From G965267425 sp965267425 (GTDB lineage: Bacteria; Bacteroidota; Bacteroidia; Flavobacteriales_E; Vicingaceae): DNA of 64,000 nucleotides. A program made the translations under genes and the position numbers. Positions 52,529 through 62,422 of the stretch are shown here, piece by piece. Numbering within the stretch: position 1 is the first letter of the stretch; each line of letters begins with the position of its first letter. The stretch is taken from the NCBI GenBank assembly GCA_965267425.1, contig OZ253959.1, positions 620,001-684,000 of the forward strand, read 5' to 3'. The notes under the pieces were generated by a model. The model was given only the letters and a program-made list of their open reading frames with translations. It was not told where the DNA came from and did no database searches.

Positions 52529-55500
52529 ATGATAAGATATTTTAACCTCTTTTTAATCCTCTGCTTTAGCTTGACTGTTTTCGGTCAGGGTGCAGACACA
52601 TTGATTTTTTCGACGGATTTTGAGAATGGTGGGTTACAACCACCCAATATGGATACCACTAACCATGATACTTTACATGGTCAGGATTGGGGAATTAATA
52701 GTTCTTTGTTTTCAAATGGATCCTATAGTGATAGTGCAAAAGTACATGTTGGTGATACGCTGTATTTAACTTCCAAAGTTTTCTCGGCATCAGGGTTTGA
52801 TTTTGTTTCTTTGGAATTCGATCATATTTGCAAAGTCAGTTTCTTTGACAAAGCCATCGTTAGGGTTTCGAATGATAGTGGAGCAACCTGGACAGATTTA
52901 GGTCAACAATATTATTCTGGATTTGATGTAGCCAATGGAGGACCATTCTGGTTTTATAATGGATTTAATGAAACGTCTTATTCAAATGCCGGTGATCCAT
53001 GGCTTTCCGGTTGTGCCGGTTGTGATACAGTAGTGCCACTTCAAACCTGGTGGAAATCTGAAACGTTTAATGTTTCACCATTATTGGCAGATTCTTCTGA
53101 ATGTTTTGTTCAATTTGCTTTGGGCCCGGGTATTGCTACCACGGGTGTTGTTCATTATGGTTGGTTGGTCGATTCATTGAAAGTTCGAGCAGCACCCTGT
53201 GAGTTGATTCCTCCTAGGGCGCAATTTTCTGCTCCATTCATTACCAATGGTAGTGTAATTTTCTCATTAGGACCTTATGACATTCGTGCCAAAATATGGG
53301 ATGAGCATTCTAGCATCGATACATCCTTCTTATTTTATACAGTTAATGGTGGCCCTGTAGACAGTGTGCCTATGGGATGGACTGCTACAACACCTGCTGA
53401 CTCGATTTATTTGGGTACAATTCCAAAAATTTACAACGGTGTTGATTCCTTTAAAACCGGAGATACCATATGTTATTGGATTACGGCATACGATAGTTCA
53501 ATCAATTTGCCTGATATCTGTAGAAATGCTTACTCTATTCCAGATGATCCAAGTATAACCTGTAACACATTTTATGCAAACAATGGAGTTCAACTTCCGT
53601 TTTGTGACAACTTTGATGATACGCTAGTCAATTTCTGGACTGATTCCAATATTGTAAGTGGTGTAGGTTGGCAACGTAATCAACCGACATTGGGTGGTTA
53701 TTCAGCGTATTCTGCGCCTTGGTCTTATATCACCTATGCGGGAGGTAATTACTCCAATAATGATGAGTATTATCTTGAATCACCAGTATTTGATTTTACA
53801 ACTGCCGTAACTCCAAGGATGTCCTTTTATCAGAAACGAGACATGCCTGGTGGAGGTGATGGTGACAGGTTTACGGTTGAATTTAGATTGAATGGAGGTA
53901 CATGGCTTCAATTAGGAAACTTTGCCAATCCGGCAGGTATTCCGTTGGATGAGCCAAATTGTCCAAGTACTTGGTACAATCAATCCACCGGATGGAATAA
54001 CAGTACAAGTGGATGGACATACACTTTCTATCAATTACCTGCTTTATTTACAGGAGTTAGCCAGGCTGAATTCCGATTTAAGTTTAAGGCTGATGCTGGT
54101 GGAAATAGCTTTGGTATTAGTATCGATGATTTTTGCCTTGAGAATCCTCCTCAAATTGATGCGAGTGTTATTGAGATAATCCGTCCTACTTTGGATTTTC
54201 TTAAAGTTCAAGGAGATACTGATTCTGTTTCTATTATTGTAAGAAATATTGGGTTAGATACGTTGTACACTGTACCTGCAGGATATCATATTGATACCAA
54301 CGGTTCTATTTGGTCTTCTGCTACCCAAACATTTAATATTCCTACAGGTATTGCACCGTTGGCCAGAGATACCTTTAAGTTTAGCACTCAGTTTATTATT
54401 CCTGAAGCGAACTATAAAATTGTTGCTTATCCACTAGTAGTTGGTGATGCTGATTCAGATAATGATTCGTTAGAAACGGATGGTCATTTTGGATTCATTA
54501 CGGATACCATAGATTATTTTACGGATTTTGAATCTTGGGGAAATAAACCAAAATGGACTACTACAAATGCCCCTGTGGCTTCTTGTGGAAACCCACCGGA
54601 TCCAACACCTACAAGATGGTATTTGGGCACACCTAATTTTGGTGCAACCAATTCAACATACTCAGGTGTGAATTCTTGGGGAATCAATTTGGATAGTGCA
54701 TATAACAACAGTGCTACTGAATACCTATATACACAGTTCTTTGATTTCTCTAATGCCAACATGGCTATGATGAGCTTCTGGCACAACAGGAATACACCAG
54801 TTGGTGAAGATGGTTATCGCGTTGAGTACTCATTAAACAATTCAGGATTGTGGTTCTTCCTAACCAATGCAGGTCCTGGACCTCAAGTTGCATCTAATTG
54901 GTTTACAGGCGCTTCGCTTGCAACCGGATTAGGAGATGGTTGGAGTGGAAACTCAAATGGATGGGAATATTCTGAACATCCATTGGTGAATACTGTATTC
55001 CAGGGACAAAGTCAGGTACAATTTAGATTTGCCTTCCGTTCGGATGGTGCAAATGTACTTGATGGAGTATCTATTGATGACTTTAGAATCATTAATCCGG
55101 AATTATACGACCTTGAAATGACAGAGTTTGTATTGCCACAAAGAGGTTGTGTATTGGATATTGAAGAACCTGTGTCATTTACCTTTAGAAATATTGGTCT
55201 GACTACCATGGATACTATTCCTGTGGCATTCCAGTATAACTTTAATGGTGGACCATTTGGACAGATTTATAGAGATACTGTTTATGATACGGTAGGTATT
55301 AACCAATATTATACGCATTTATTCAAGGATTCAATTGACATGTCCATTTTTGGAACGTATTGCTTCAGAGGATGGATTGAGCATCCATTGGATGAGGATC
55401 AATCAAATGATTCATTGTTTGGATATTGTGCTGAGAATGTAGAAGGATGTGAAGTGGGAGTTACCATTACAACAGGTCTTGTTGCACCTGACGGTATTTG

Positions 55501-57391
55501 GTACATCCAGGATAAAAGTACGGGAGATACCATTCATCAGGTGCCATTTAGTACAATTGGGGCCAATGCGATCGGATGGACACAAAGTGTTTGTTTGGAT
55601 AATATTGGTAATTATTTCTTTAATATAACCAGTACGGATACCAGTATGATATCTTATTGGGGAATAAATGACTTATTTGCTGATACCATTGTTAAATGGG
55701 GAATAGATCCTGATACGGCGTCTTTCCATTGGGAATGTCCTCCGTTGTTGAGTGCTTCTTCTTCAAGCATAAGACCTGTGGGTCCATCGAGATTGAATAT
55801 TCCGCAAAATTATGAGTTAGTCATGTCTGGAAGAAACCGTGGTAGTTTCAATCTAAGATATGTATGGGTTGGTGTAGATATTCAGCGAATTGCTCCTTCA
55901 GGAGCTGTTGGACCAATCTTGTCCAATATAGACAGTGTGAATTTTGTTTGTAATTCAAATTGCGCTGGTGCTCCAACACCAAGAGGTATTTCCACATTAA
56001 CACCGTTTGTTCATACATTCGATACCACGTGGAATGCAGAACCCGGGGTATATCAGATTTGTACTTGGACTTTCCTTCCAAACGGTAACCCTGATCATGC
56101 CACATGGGATGATACAACATGCTTGACTTTTGTTGTATTGGATACATTGGATATGAATGGTATGCCATATTGTAGTGATTTTGATAATACGTCTACACAG
56201 AATCCATGGGGAAGCTTTAGTAAAACATCTTATGATACATTAAGTTCATTCAAATGGGGTGTTCCAAATCAAACTGCTATAGTTTCAAATGGTACGAACA
56301 GTTGGATGACTGGATTATCAAATGATTACCCTGTGTTGGATAGTTCAGCAATTTATTCACCAATGTTTGATTTAGATTCTTCGGTTTGTTATAAACTGAG
56401 TTTCGATCATAACTATAACACAGAGTATGCCTTTGATGGTGGTGTTGTTGAATACTCGATTGATAGTGGTGAAACCTGGGTAACCATTGGTGATTTCGAA
56501 GATTCGTTATCAGCTGAAAACTGGTATAATACACCATATGTTGTCGGTCTTACCGGTGCTCCAAATAGTCCTGGATTTACTGGAAAAAGTAACGGCTGGC
56601 GTTCTGCATACCATGACATTAAATTCCCTGATTATGGTCAGGATACCATGAGAGTGGTATTTAGATTCCGATTTGGGTCTGATGGTAGCTGGAATGATGA
56701 AGGTTGGGCAATTGATAACTTCTGTCTGGACACAGGAAGCGTTTGTAAATTCGTTAGTTGCTTCGATGGAATATTGAACAACCAGGAAGAAAAGATTGAC
56801 TGTGGTGGTCCAAATTGTATTCCATGTCCAAGTTGTAACGATGGTATCTTGAATCAAAATGAGAAAGATATTGACTGTGGTGGTGTATGTCCTCCATGTC
56901 CATCATGCTTTGACTTGGTTCAAAATGGTGCAGAATTAGGTCTCGATTGTGGAGGTCCTGATTGTCCTGCCTGTGGAAATTGTAATGATGGAATCAGAAA
57001 TGGATACTATATCCCTGGTGGACCAGATGCTACAATTCCTCCAATTGGATGGTCATGGGTTGAAGAAGTTGGAGTTGATTGCGGTGGACCTTGTGAAGCT
57101 TGTTGGGTTGGTGTTGATGAAATTGATAATACGAAATTGGTATTAGGTAAGAGTATTCCTAATCCAGCGAAAGATTTCGTAATCTTCAAATACAACTTAC
57201 CATCTTCTGGAATGGCTACTATAAAAGTTACCAGTACATTGGGAATTGAGGTTTACAATGAACAATTCAACCAGGCTGCTGGAATTCATGAAGTGAAAGT
57301 TGATGTTTCTGGCTGGTCTGCAGGAGTATACCAATACTCAATTGAGTTCGGAGATGAAAACATCAATTACTCAATGGTAGTAGTGAAATAA
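52529..57391 (+). CDS. Large T9SS-secreted adhesin-like protein with jelly-roll domains and Cys-rich repeats
   Basis: A 1620-residue exported protein: signal peptide (1-20, ends VFGQ); four jelly-roll domains of the MAM/choice-of-anchor J type (about 25-235, 355-540, 665-857 and 1210-1402), each closing in a SIDDFCLE-like strand; CARDB-like Ig domains after the second and third; four Cys-rich repeats with core DCGG (about 1410-1525); and a type A T9SS sorting domain (about 1535-1620, SIPNPAKDFVIFKY). Such jelly-roll proteins bind carbohydrates or protein surfaces. The gene is monocistronic, with its own promoter and a strong terminator. Confidence 0.92.
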   Translation: MIRYFNLFLILCFSLTVFGQGADTLIFSTDFENGGLQPPNMDTTNHDTLHGQDWGINSSLFSNGSYSDSAKVHVGDTLYLTSKVFSASGFDFVSLEFDHICKVSFFDKAIVRVSNDSGATWTDLGQQYYSGFDVANGGPFWFYNGFNETSYSNAGDPWLSGCAGCDTVVPLQTWWKSETFNVSPLLADSSECFVQFALGPGIATTGVVHYGWLVDSLKVRAAPCELIPPRAQFSAPFITNGSVIFSLGPYDIRAKIWDEHSSIDTSFLFYTVNGGPVDSVPMGWTATTPADSIYLGTIPKIYNGVDSFKTGDTICYWITAYDSSINLPDICRNAYSIPDDPSITCNTFYANNGVQLPFCDNFDDTLVNFWTDSNIVSGVGWQRNQPTLGGYSAYSAPWSYITYAGGNYSNNDEYYLESPVFDFTTAVTPRMSFYQKRDMPGGGDGDRFTVEFRLNGGTWLQLGNFANPAGIPLDEPNCPSTWYNQSTGWNNSTSGWTYTFYQLPALFTGVSQAEFRFKFKADAGGNSFGISIDDFCLENPPQIDASVIEIIRPTLDFLKVQGDTDSVSIIVRNIGLDTLYTVPAGYHIDTNGSIWSSATQTFNIPTGIAPLARDTFKFSTQFIIPEANYKIVAYPLVVGDADSDNDSLETDGHFGFITDTIDYFTDFESWGNKPKWTTTNAPVASCGNPPDPTPTRWYLGTPNFGATNSTYSGVNSWGINLDSAYNNSATEYLYTQFFDFSNANMAMMSFWHNRNTPVGEDGYRVEYSLNNSGLWFFLTNAGPGPQVASNWFTGASLATGLGDGWSGNSNGWEYSEHPLVNTVFQGQSQVQFRFAFRSDGANVLDGVSIDDFRIINPELYDLEMTEFVLPQRGCVLDIEEPVSFTFRNIGLTTMDTIPVAFQYNFNGGPFGQIYRDTVYDTVGINQYYTHLFKDSIDMSIFGTYCFRGWIEHPLDEDQSNDSLFGYCAENVEGCEVGVTITTGLVAPDGIWYIQDKSTGDTIHQVPFSTIGANAIGWTQSVCLDNIGNYFFNITSTDTSMISYWGINDLFADTIVKWGIDPDTASFHWECPPLLSASSSSIRPVGPSRLNIPQNYELVMSGRNRGSFNLRYVWVGVDIQRIAPSGAVGPILSNIDSVNFVCNSNCAGAPTPRGISTLTPFVHTFDTTWNAEPGVYQICTWTFLPNGNPDHATWDDTTCLTFVVLDTLDMNGMPYCSDFDNTSTQNPWGSFSKTSYDTLSSFKWGVPNQTAIVSNGTNSWMTGLSNDYPVLDSSAIYSPMFDLDSSVCYKLSFDHNYNTEYAFDGGVVEYSIDSGETWVTIGDFEDSLSAENWYNTPYVVGLTGAPNSPGFTGKSNGWRSAYHDIKFPDYGQDTMRVVFRFRFGSDGSWNDEGWAIDNFCLDTGSVCKFVSCFDGILNNQEEKIDCGGPNCIPCPSCNDGILNQNEKDIDCGGVCPPCPSCFDLVQNGAELGLDCGGPDCPACGNCNDGIRNGYYIPGGPDATIPPIGWSWVEEVGVDCGGPCEACWVGVDEIDNTKLVLGKSIPNPAKDFVIFKYNLPSSGMATIKVTSTLGIEVYNEQFNQAAGIHEVKVDVSGWSAGVYQYSIEFGDENINYSMVVVK
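56756..57105 (+). repeat. Four tandem Cys-rich DCGG repeats (coding)
   Basis: Four units inside the T9SS cargo gene with pattern C-x-D-G-I-x-N-x-x-E-x-x-x-D-C-G-G-x-x-C-x-x-C. Units one and two are close copies, the third lacks the first DG, and the fourth has an insertion before DCGG. Confidence 0.8.
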
Positions 57392-57414
57392 TTAAATCAG
57401 AAACGATAAAAAAG

Positions 57415-57444
57415 AAAAGGTCATCAAATTTTGATGACCTTTTT
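57415..57444. terminator. Bidirectional hairpin terminator
   Basis: The arms GGTCATCAAA and TTTGATGACC around a central T, flanked by A4 and a T6 run, form a perfect stem of up to ten pairs (fewer once a loop is allowed). It serves the 1620-residue cargo gene and the convergent glyA. Confidence 0.9.
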
Positions 57445-57446
57445 TA

Positions 57447-58721
57447 TTACAATTGAAACAAGGGGTAGTTGAGCATTTTTTGATTGACCCGTTGACCTAA
57501 TGATGAAAGGGAGTCATCATTGGTGGCATTTTCTACAGCTTCATCAATCCAGGCAACAATTTCACGGCAGTCAGATTCTACCAAACCCCGTGTAGTAACA
57601 GCCGCCGAACCAATTCGAATTCCTGAGGTAACAAAAGGGGATTTGTCATCAAAAGGAACCATATTTTTATTGACAGTTATATGGGCTTTCCCTAGTGCTA
57701 ATTCGGCATCTTTTCCTGTAATGTCCTTAGAGCGTAAATCAATGAGCATGCTGTGGTTATCTGTTCCACCAGAGATTACCTTAAAACCTCTGGAAACCAA
57801 TTCTTCGGCCATAGCTTTCGCATTTTTAATGACTTGAACTCCATATTGAAGATAATTATCAGTCAATGCTTCTTCATAGGCCACAGCTTTGGCAGCAATG
57901 ACATGTTCCAATGGACCTCCTTGCGTGCCGGGAAAAACACCGGAATCCAAAATAGCCGACATTTTTCTAATGATTCCTTTGGGAGTTTTTTTGCCCCAAG
58001 GGTTATCAAAATCTTCACCCATCATGATCATACCACCTCTTGGGCCTCTTAGCGTTTTATGGGTTGTGGTTGTTACAATATGGCAATAGGGAAGGGGATC
58101 TTTCAACAATCCCTTGGCAATTAATCCAGAGGGATGTGATATATCGGCCATTAACAACGCTCCCGATTCATCGGCAATGTTTCTTAATCTTTCATAATCC
58201 CAGTCTCTGGAATAGGCAGAAGCCCCACAAATAATCAATGCCGGTTTTTCTTTTTTGGCTTTGGAATCAATTTCGTCATAATCGACCAATCCACTTGATT
58301 CTTCAACACTATAAAATAATGGTTGGTAAAGTTTTCCCGAAAAGTTGACGGGCGAACCATGGGTTAAATGTCCGCCATGAGAAAGATTAAACCCAAGAAT
58401 TTTATCGCCACTTTCCAAAACTGCCAGCATCACAGCAGCGTTTGCCTGAGCACCCGAATGAGGTTGCACATTAACCCAGCTTGCATTAAAAAGTTCTTTT
58501 GCCTTATCAATTGCCCAATTTTCCACTTCGTCCACTACTTCGCAACCTCCATAGTATCTTTTTCCAGGCAGCCCTTCAGCATATTTATTGGTCAATATTG
58601 AACCCATGGCTTTCATTACGTTTTCACTAACGTAATTTTCTGAAGCAATCAGTTCTACTCCAGATTTTTGTCTATGGTGTTCCTTGTCAATTAGCGTTTG
58701 TATATGCTTTAATGAATTCAT
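57447..58721 (-). CDS. glyA: Serine hydroxymethyltransferase
   Basis: A PLP enzyme interconverting serine and glycine and feeding one-carbon units into folate. It is 424 residues. The PLP lysine is in TTTHKTLRGPRGG (about residue 222); other signatures are ELIASENYVSENVM, YAEGLPGKRYYGG, VQPHSGAQANAAV and FPGTQGGP. It is the last gene of the minus-strand run with the glycan cluster, starting 9 bases after the aminotransferase gene, so it may share that transcript. Termination is at the hairpin just past its stop. Confidence 0.96.
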   Translation of the reverse strand: MNSLKHIQTLIDKEHHRQKSGVELIASENYVSENVMKAMGSILTNKYAEGLPGKRYYGGCEVVDEVENWAIDKAKELFNASWVNVQPHSGAQANAAVMLAVLESGDKILGFNLSHGGHLTHGSPVNFSGKLYQPLFYSVEESSGLVDYDEIDSKAKKEKPALIICGASAYSRDWDYERLRNIADESGALLMADISHPSGLIAKGLLKDPLPYCHIVTTTTHKTLRGPRGGMIMMGEDFDNPWGKKTPKGIIRKMSAILDSGVFPGTQGGPLEHVIAAKAVAYEEALTDNYLQYGVQVIKNAKAMAEELVSRGFKVISGGTDNHSMLIDLRSKDITGKDAELALGKAHITVNKNMVPFDDKSPFVTSGIRIGSAAVTTRGLVESDCREIVAWIDEAVENATNDDSLSSLGQRVNQKMLNYPLFQL

Positions 58722-58730
58722 AAAAAGGTG

Positions 58731-59873
58731 TTATTTAAGGAAGAAATTTAGAATTTTTTCAATCACAATTTGCTGATGGTCATTTGATAAATCAAAAAAT
58801 AGAGGTAAGCGCAGTAAGCATTTTGAGTAGTGATCACTGTACGGCAACTCTCTACCATCATGGAAATTTTTAAAATATTGACTCTTGTGTAATGATTGAT
58901 AGTGAAACACTGCATGTATGTTGTGCGATAGCAGATATTCTATCAAATCTTTTCTGGTTTGTTCATCTTTTGTGATTACATGAAAAAGATGGGCATTATT
59001 CGTCGCGTATTCAGGGATATGAGGAAGTTCAACTAAATCTTTATCAGCTAGCAAGGACAAAGCGGTGTTGTAGGTATTCCAAATTTCGATTCTTCGATTT
59101 TGAACTGTCTGCAATAGTTGTAATTGAGCGTACAAAAAGGCGCTATTTAATTCTGATGGCAGAAAAGAAGATCCCAATCCAACCCATTGGTATTTTTCAA
59201 TTTCTCCACGAAAAAAGGCCGACCGGTTTGTGCCTTTTTCCCAAATGATTTCCGTGTTTTCTATCAAGTTAGGATCATTAACAGCCAATAGTCCACCTTC
59301 ACCAGAGCTGATATTTTTGGTTTCATGGAACGAAAAAGTACCGAGATGACCAATGCTTCCCAAAGGCTTCTCTTCGAAGTATGAATCAATGCATTGCGCA
59401 GCATCTTCTATCAAGAATAATTGATATTTAGCACACAATTCCGTCAATGCGTTCAAATCACATGCAACTCCACCGTAGTGAACACAAACAATTGCCTTTG
59501 TTCGCTCATTAATTAATGATTCCACCTTTGTGACATCCATGTTTGGATGATTTTCCATGCTGTCTACAAAACGAATAGTAGCACCTCGAAGGGCAAATGC
59601 ATTAGCGGTGCTAACAAATGTAAAAGAGGGCATTATGACTTCATCACCTGGTTGAATCTGAAGCAATAAAGCAGTCATTTCCAATGCGTCGGTACATGAT
59701 GTTGTCAGGAATCCTTTTCTGATTGCATAATGATCTTCAAAAAAGGAATGACAAAGTTTTGTGAATTTGCCGTTGCCTGATAACTGACCAGATTCCACAG
59801 CTTCTTTTATGTAATCCGTTTCCTTTCCGGTCAAAAAAGGCCTGTTAAATGCGATATGTGGATTATTACTCAC
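58731..59873 (-). CDS. dTDP-4-amino-4,6-dideoxygalactose transaminase (WecE/RffA-like)
   Basis: A 380-residue PLP-dependent sugar aminotransferase of the DegT/DnrJ/EryC1 family. The opening IAFNRPFLTGKE, SGKFTKLCHSFFE-like segment, VIMPSFTFVSTANAFALRGA and HYGGVACDL are those of WecE, which aminates dTDP-4-keto-6-deoxyglucose to dTDP-Fuc4N. The PLP lysine is in SFHETKNISSGEGG (about residue 186). With the adjacent NeuD/PglD-like acyltransferase it would give an acylated 4-amino-sugar for a surface glycan. The dTDP-glucose pathway genes are not in the window. Confidence 0.9.
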   Translation of the reverse strand: MSNNPHIAFNRPFLTGKETDYIKEAVESGQLSGNGKFTKLCHSFFEDHYAIRKGFLTTSCTDALEMTALLLQIQPGDEVIMPSFTFVSTANAFALRGATIRFVDSMENHPNMDVTKVESLINERTKAIVCVHYGGVACDLNALTELCAKYQLFLIEDAAQCIDSYFEEKPLGSIGHLGTFSFHETKNISSGEGGLLAVNDPNLIENTEIIWEKGTNRSAFFRGEIEKYQWVGLGSSFLPSELNSAFLYAQLQLLQTVQNRRIEIWNTYNTALSLLADKDLVELPHIPEYATNNAHLFHVITKDEQTRKDLIEYLLSHNIHAVFHYQSLHKSQYFKNFHDGRELPYSDHYSKCLLRLPLFFDLSNDHQQIVIEKILNFFLK

Positions 59874-59876
59874 GAA

Positions 59877-60809
59877 TTAATCAATGCATTTTGCCAATCC
59901 AATTCCCGTTTTTCCATAATGATTTCCATTATACAACATATACCATTGCTTGTTTGCTTCAAATAGCACACCATAACACTGCATATCCTTATCCCAATTT
60001 TCACCAGAGGGTTCAAATTCAAATTCTTTATCCAGACGTGTCCAATCTTTTCCATTTTTCGAAACGGCCATTCCCATTTGATAAAGAGGTTTTGTCTTGC
60101 TTGCTCTGTATGAGAATAACATATGATAAAGATGGTTAATTTTTACCACACAAGGCCTGGCTATGGCGTATTCCCATTCATTTTGAAAATCGATGCACAC
60201 ATGGCCATCCCTTTGCCAGTTTAATCCATCATTGGACGTGGCGTAACGAATGTGATAAAAATGTTTCATGCCCGAGTCTAATTTTTCCCATTTTCTACAG
60301 GATACATACCACATTTTCCAACCCTTTTGTTCTTTCAAAACAAAAGGGGCAAAAGTTGATATGGGATCAATGTCATTTGCAAATAAAATGGTAGGCTTGT
60401 CACTTAATTTTTCGAAGGTGCTGTCTTCATTTTTTCGAATGGCCGCGCCATTAAAAGAAGTAAACGGATATTTTCCTTTTAACGTCCATCCGTTATAATA
60501 GATCAACCACTTATTTTCATCCCGGACTATTGACGTTGGCATGATTCCGGCATCATCAAACTTTCCATCTGAACCTAATGCAAGAATCGGAGTGTCCACA
60601 GAATTACTTACGGAAAAAGATGTTTCTGACTCAAAGGTCAATGTAAACATTGAACCTTGCGATCGGTTGCTGCTGTCACGGGCCGAAAAATAAATGTCAA
60701 ATAGCTTTTCGGATCGTTTATATATACATGGCATCATGGCGTGTGAACAATTCCATTCTAGCGTACCATCTGGTTCAAAAAGTAAACCAAGGGATTTCCA
60801 TTTCTTCAT
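59877..60809 (-). CDS. GH43-like five-bladed propeller protein in the glycan cluster
   Basis: A 310-residue protein with no signal peptide. Repeated blade motifs (LFDIYFSARDSSNRS, DAGIMPTSIVRDENKWLIYY, WKMWYVSCRKW, ARPCVVKINHLYHMLFSYRAS, QWYMLYNG) mark the GH43/GH32/GH130-like beta-propeller fold. Acidic residues are in D-A-G-I-M-P and nearby blades, but catalytic residues cannot be assigned. Lacking a signal, it is probably cytoplasmic, where a phosphorylase or scaffold role is as plausible as hydrolysis. Similar propellers occur in O-antigen clusters. Its start overlaps the acyltransferase stop by one base. Confidence 0.75.
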   Translation of the reverse strand: MKKWKSLGLLFEPDGTLEWNCSHAMMPCIYKRSEKLFDIYFSARDSSNRSQGSMFTLTFESETSFSVSNSVDTPILALGSDGKFDDAGIMPTSIVRDENKWLIYYNGWTLKGKYPFTSFNGAAIRKNEDSTFEKLSDKPTILFANDIDPISTFAPFVLKEQKGWKMWYVSCRKWEKLDSGMKHFYHIRYATSNDGLNWQRDGHVCIDFQNEWEYAIARPCVVKINHLYHMLFSYRASKTKPLYQMGMAVSKNGKDWTRLDKEFEFEPSGENWDKDMQCYGVLFEANKQWYMLYNGNHYGKTGIGLAKCID

Positions 60810-61468
60810 CAGAGAGAAATGTTTTCGGAAGATTTGTCCAGCACTACAGATCTGGCTGGCACGATGACCTGACTATCGGATGTATTTTTAGTGACCACCG
60901 CTCCAGCTCCAATGATATTTTTTTTGGCAATTTGAACCCCATCTGCTATCGTACTATTCACACCCAGGAAAGAATGATCTCCTACTTTACAATTCCCTGA
61001 GACCACAACATGAGACGTTATAAATGAGTGTGATTCAATTATGCTATGATGTCCAATGTGATTTCCGCTCCAAAGCGTTACATTATCTCCAATTTTAACA
61101 AAAGGTTGTATGGTATTATCTTCAAGAATAAAACAATTGTCACCTACCGATTCATTGCTTAAGAACGAACATTTGGAACTAATGTAACTTGCCAGTTTAT
61201 ATCCTTTGTTTTGCGCCTCAACAAACTTTTGTTCTCGAACCAAATTCACTTTTGTATATCCCATTGCCACGAATAGGTAATGCGATTCTGGCGAATAAAT
61301 TTCCTGGATGTTTTCAAAAGGAACAAGGGGTTTTCCTTCAAACGAATCTTCTTTTATATATTCTTCATTTACAGTAAAAGCCACTACCTCAAACGTACTA
61401 TCATTTGAAAAGTAATAATGTGCAAGTTGTGCAACTTCAGTATTTCCAAATATGATGAGTTGACTCAT
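60809..61468 (-). CDS. NeuD/PglD-like sugar O/N-acyltransferase
   Basis: A 219-residue acetyl-CoA-dependent acyltransferase: an N-terminal Rossmann-like substrate domain (SQLIIFGNTEVAQLAHYYF) and a C-terminal left-handed beta-helix of hexapeptide repeats (from about 90; GDNVTLWSGNHIGHHSIIE, GDHSFLGVNSTIADG) with the likely catalytic His in HIGHHS. In PglD the same architecture N-acetylates UDP-4-amino sugars. Next to a WecE-like aminotransferase, acylation of the 4-amino group is the natural inference. Confidence 0.88.
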   Translation of the reverse strand: MSQLIIFGNTEVAQLAHYYFSNDSTFEVVAFTVNEEYIKEDSFEGKPLVPFENIQEIYSPESHYLFVAMGYTKVNLVREQKFVEAQNKGYKLASYISSKCSFLSNESVGDNCFILEDNTIQPFVKIGDNVTLWSGNHIGHHSIIESHSFITSHVVVSGNCKVGDHSFLGVNSTIADGVQIAKKNIIGAGAVVTKNTSDSQVIVPARSVVLDKSSENISL

Positions 61469-61480
61469 TCAACAGCTAGT

Positions 61481-62422
61481 CTAGGGTTTATTATCTGAAT
61501 CAAAGTTAATTTTTTCTTCTACCACGTATAATGGCCGATCTTTTACCTGATTAAAGATTTTTCCAATGTAAATGCCTGCAATACCTATGCTCGTAAGCAC
61601 AAGTCCTGTAGAAAATAAGATGGTCACCATGATACTTGGCCAACCAGCTTGGAATCCATATAGCAAATACAAGAAGACAATCACGGCAATTCCAATAAAT
61701 GAACAGGCCGAAAGTATAAAACCGGATGCAACTGTAAGACGCAATAGTTTGTCAGAATGAGACGTCAATCCTTCAATGGCGATGCGAAATAACTTAGATA
61801 AAGAATACGTGCTATTTCCTTCTTGACGCTTGTGGTGTTCCACAGGGACATAGGTACTTTTAAATCCTGTCCATTTGAGCAATTGTATGTACAATCGATC
61901 GGCGTCTTTTAGTCTATTGAACTCATTAGCAACTTTTCTATTGAACAAAACAAGTGAACCTTGGTTTACATCAAAATTCTTATTTGAAATGAGCCTGAAC
62001 AACCAATTGTAAATGGCAGCGGTTGTGTTTTTAAAAAAAGAATGTTGTCGATTGATTCGCTTTGTAAATACAATATCAAAACCTTGTTGCTGGGCTTCAA
62101 TTAATTTGGGAATGTCCTGTGGATGATCTTGCATATCGCAATCCATAACAACAATGGTTTGTCCAACACAATACTCAACTCCTGCTGAAACAGCTGCATG
62201 TTGACCAAAATTCCTACTCAATTTTATGCCTTTGATTCGACCGTTGCGTTGCATATGCGCAACAATGTTAAGCCAACCATTATCTGAACTCCCATCATCA
62301 ATAAGAATAATCTCATAGTTTTTGTCACTCATCACTTCTTCCAATTTACCCACTAGCGTGTCGATAATGTTGACAGCCTGGTAAACGGGTGAGATAACAG
62401 ATATTTCTACGGTACTACTCAA
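61481..62422 (-). CDS. GT2 glycosyltransferase, DPM1/ArnC-like, with two C-terminal membrane helices
   Basis: A 313-residue polyprenyl-phosphate sugar transferase. A GT-A domain (about 1-225) shows SPVYQAVNIIDTLVGK, the LIDDGSSDNGW metal/nucleotide motif and VVMDCDMQDHPQDIPK (DxD-like). Two helices follow at about 235-260 and 270-295, as in ArnC, DPM1 and GtrB proteins. It probably loads a sugar onto undecaprenyl phosphate for later transfer outside the membrane. It abuts the WbqC gene with no gap. Confidence 0.92.
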   Translation of the reverse strand: MSSTVEISVISPVYQAVNIIDTLVGKLEEVMSDKNYEIILIDDGSSDNGWLNIVAHMQRNGRIKGIKLSRNFGQHAAVSAGVEYCVGQTIVVMDCDMQDHPQDIPKLIEAQQQGFDIVFTKRINRQHSFFKNTTAAIYNWLFRLISNKNFDVNQGSLVLFNRKVANEFNRLKDADRLYIQLLKWTGFKSTYVPVEHHKRQEGNSTYSLSKLFRIAIEGLTSHSDKLLRLTVASGFILSACSFIGIAVIVFLYLLYGFQAGWPSIMVTILFSTGLVLTSIGIAGIYIGKIFNQVKDRPLYVVEEKINFDSDNKP

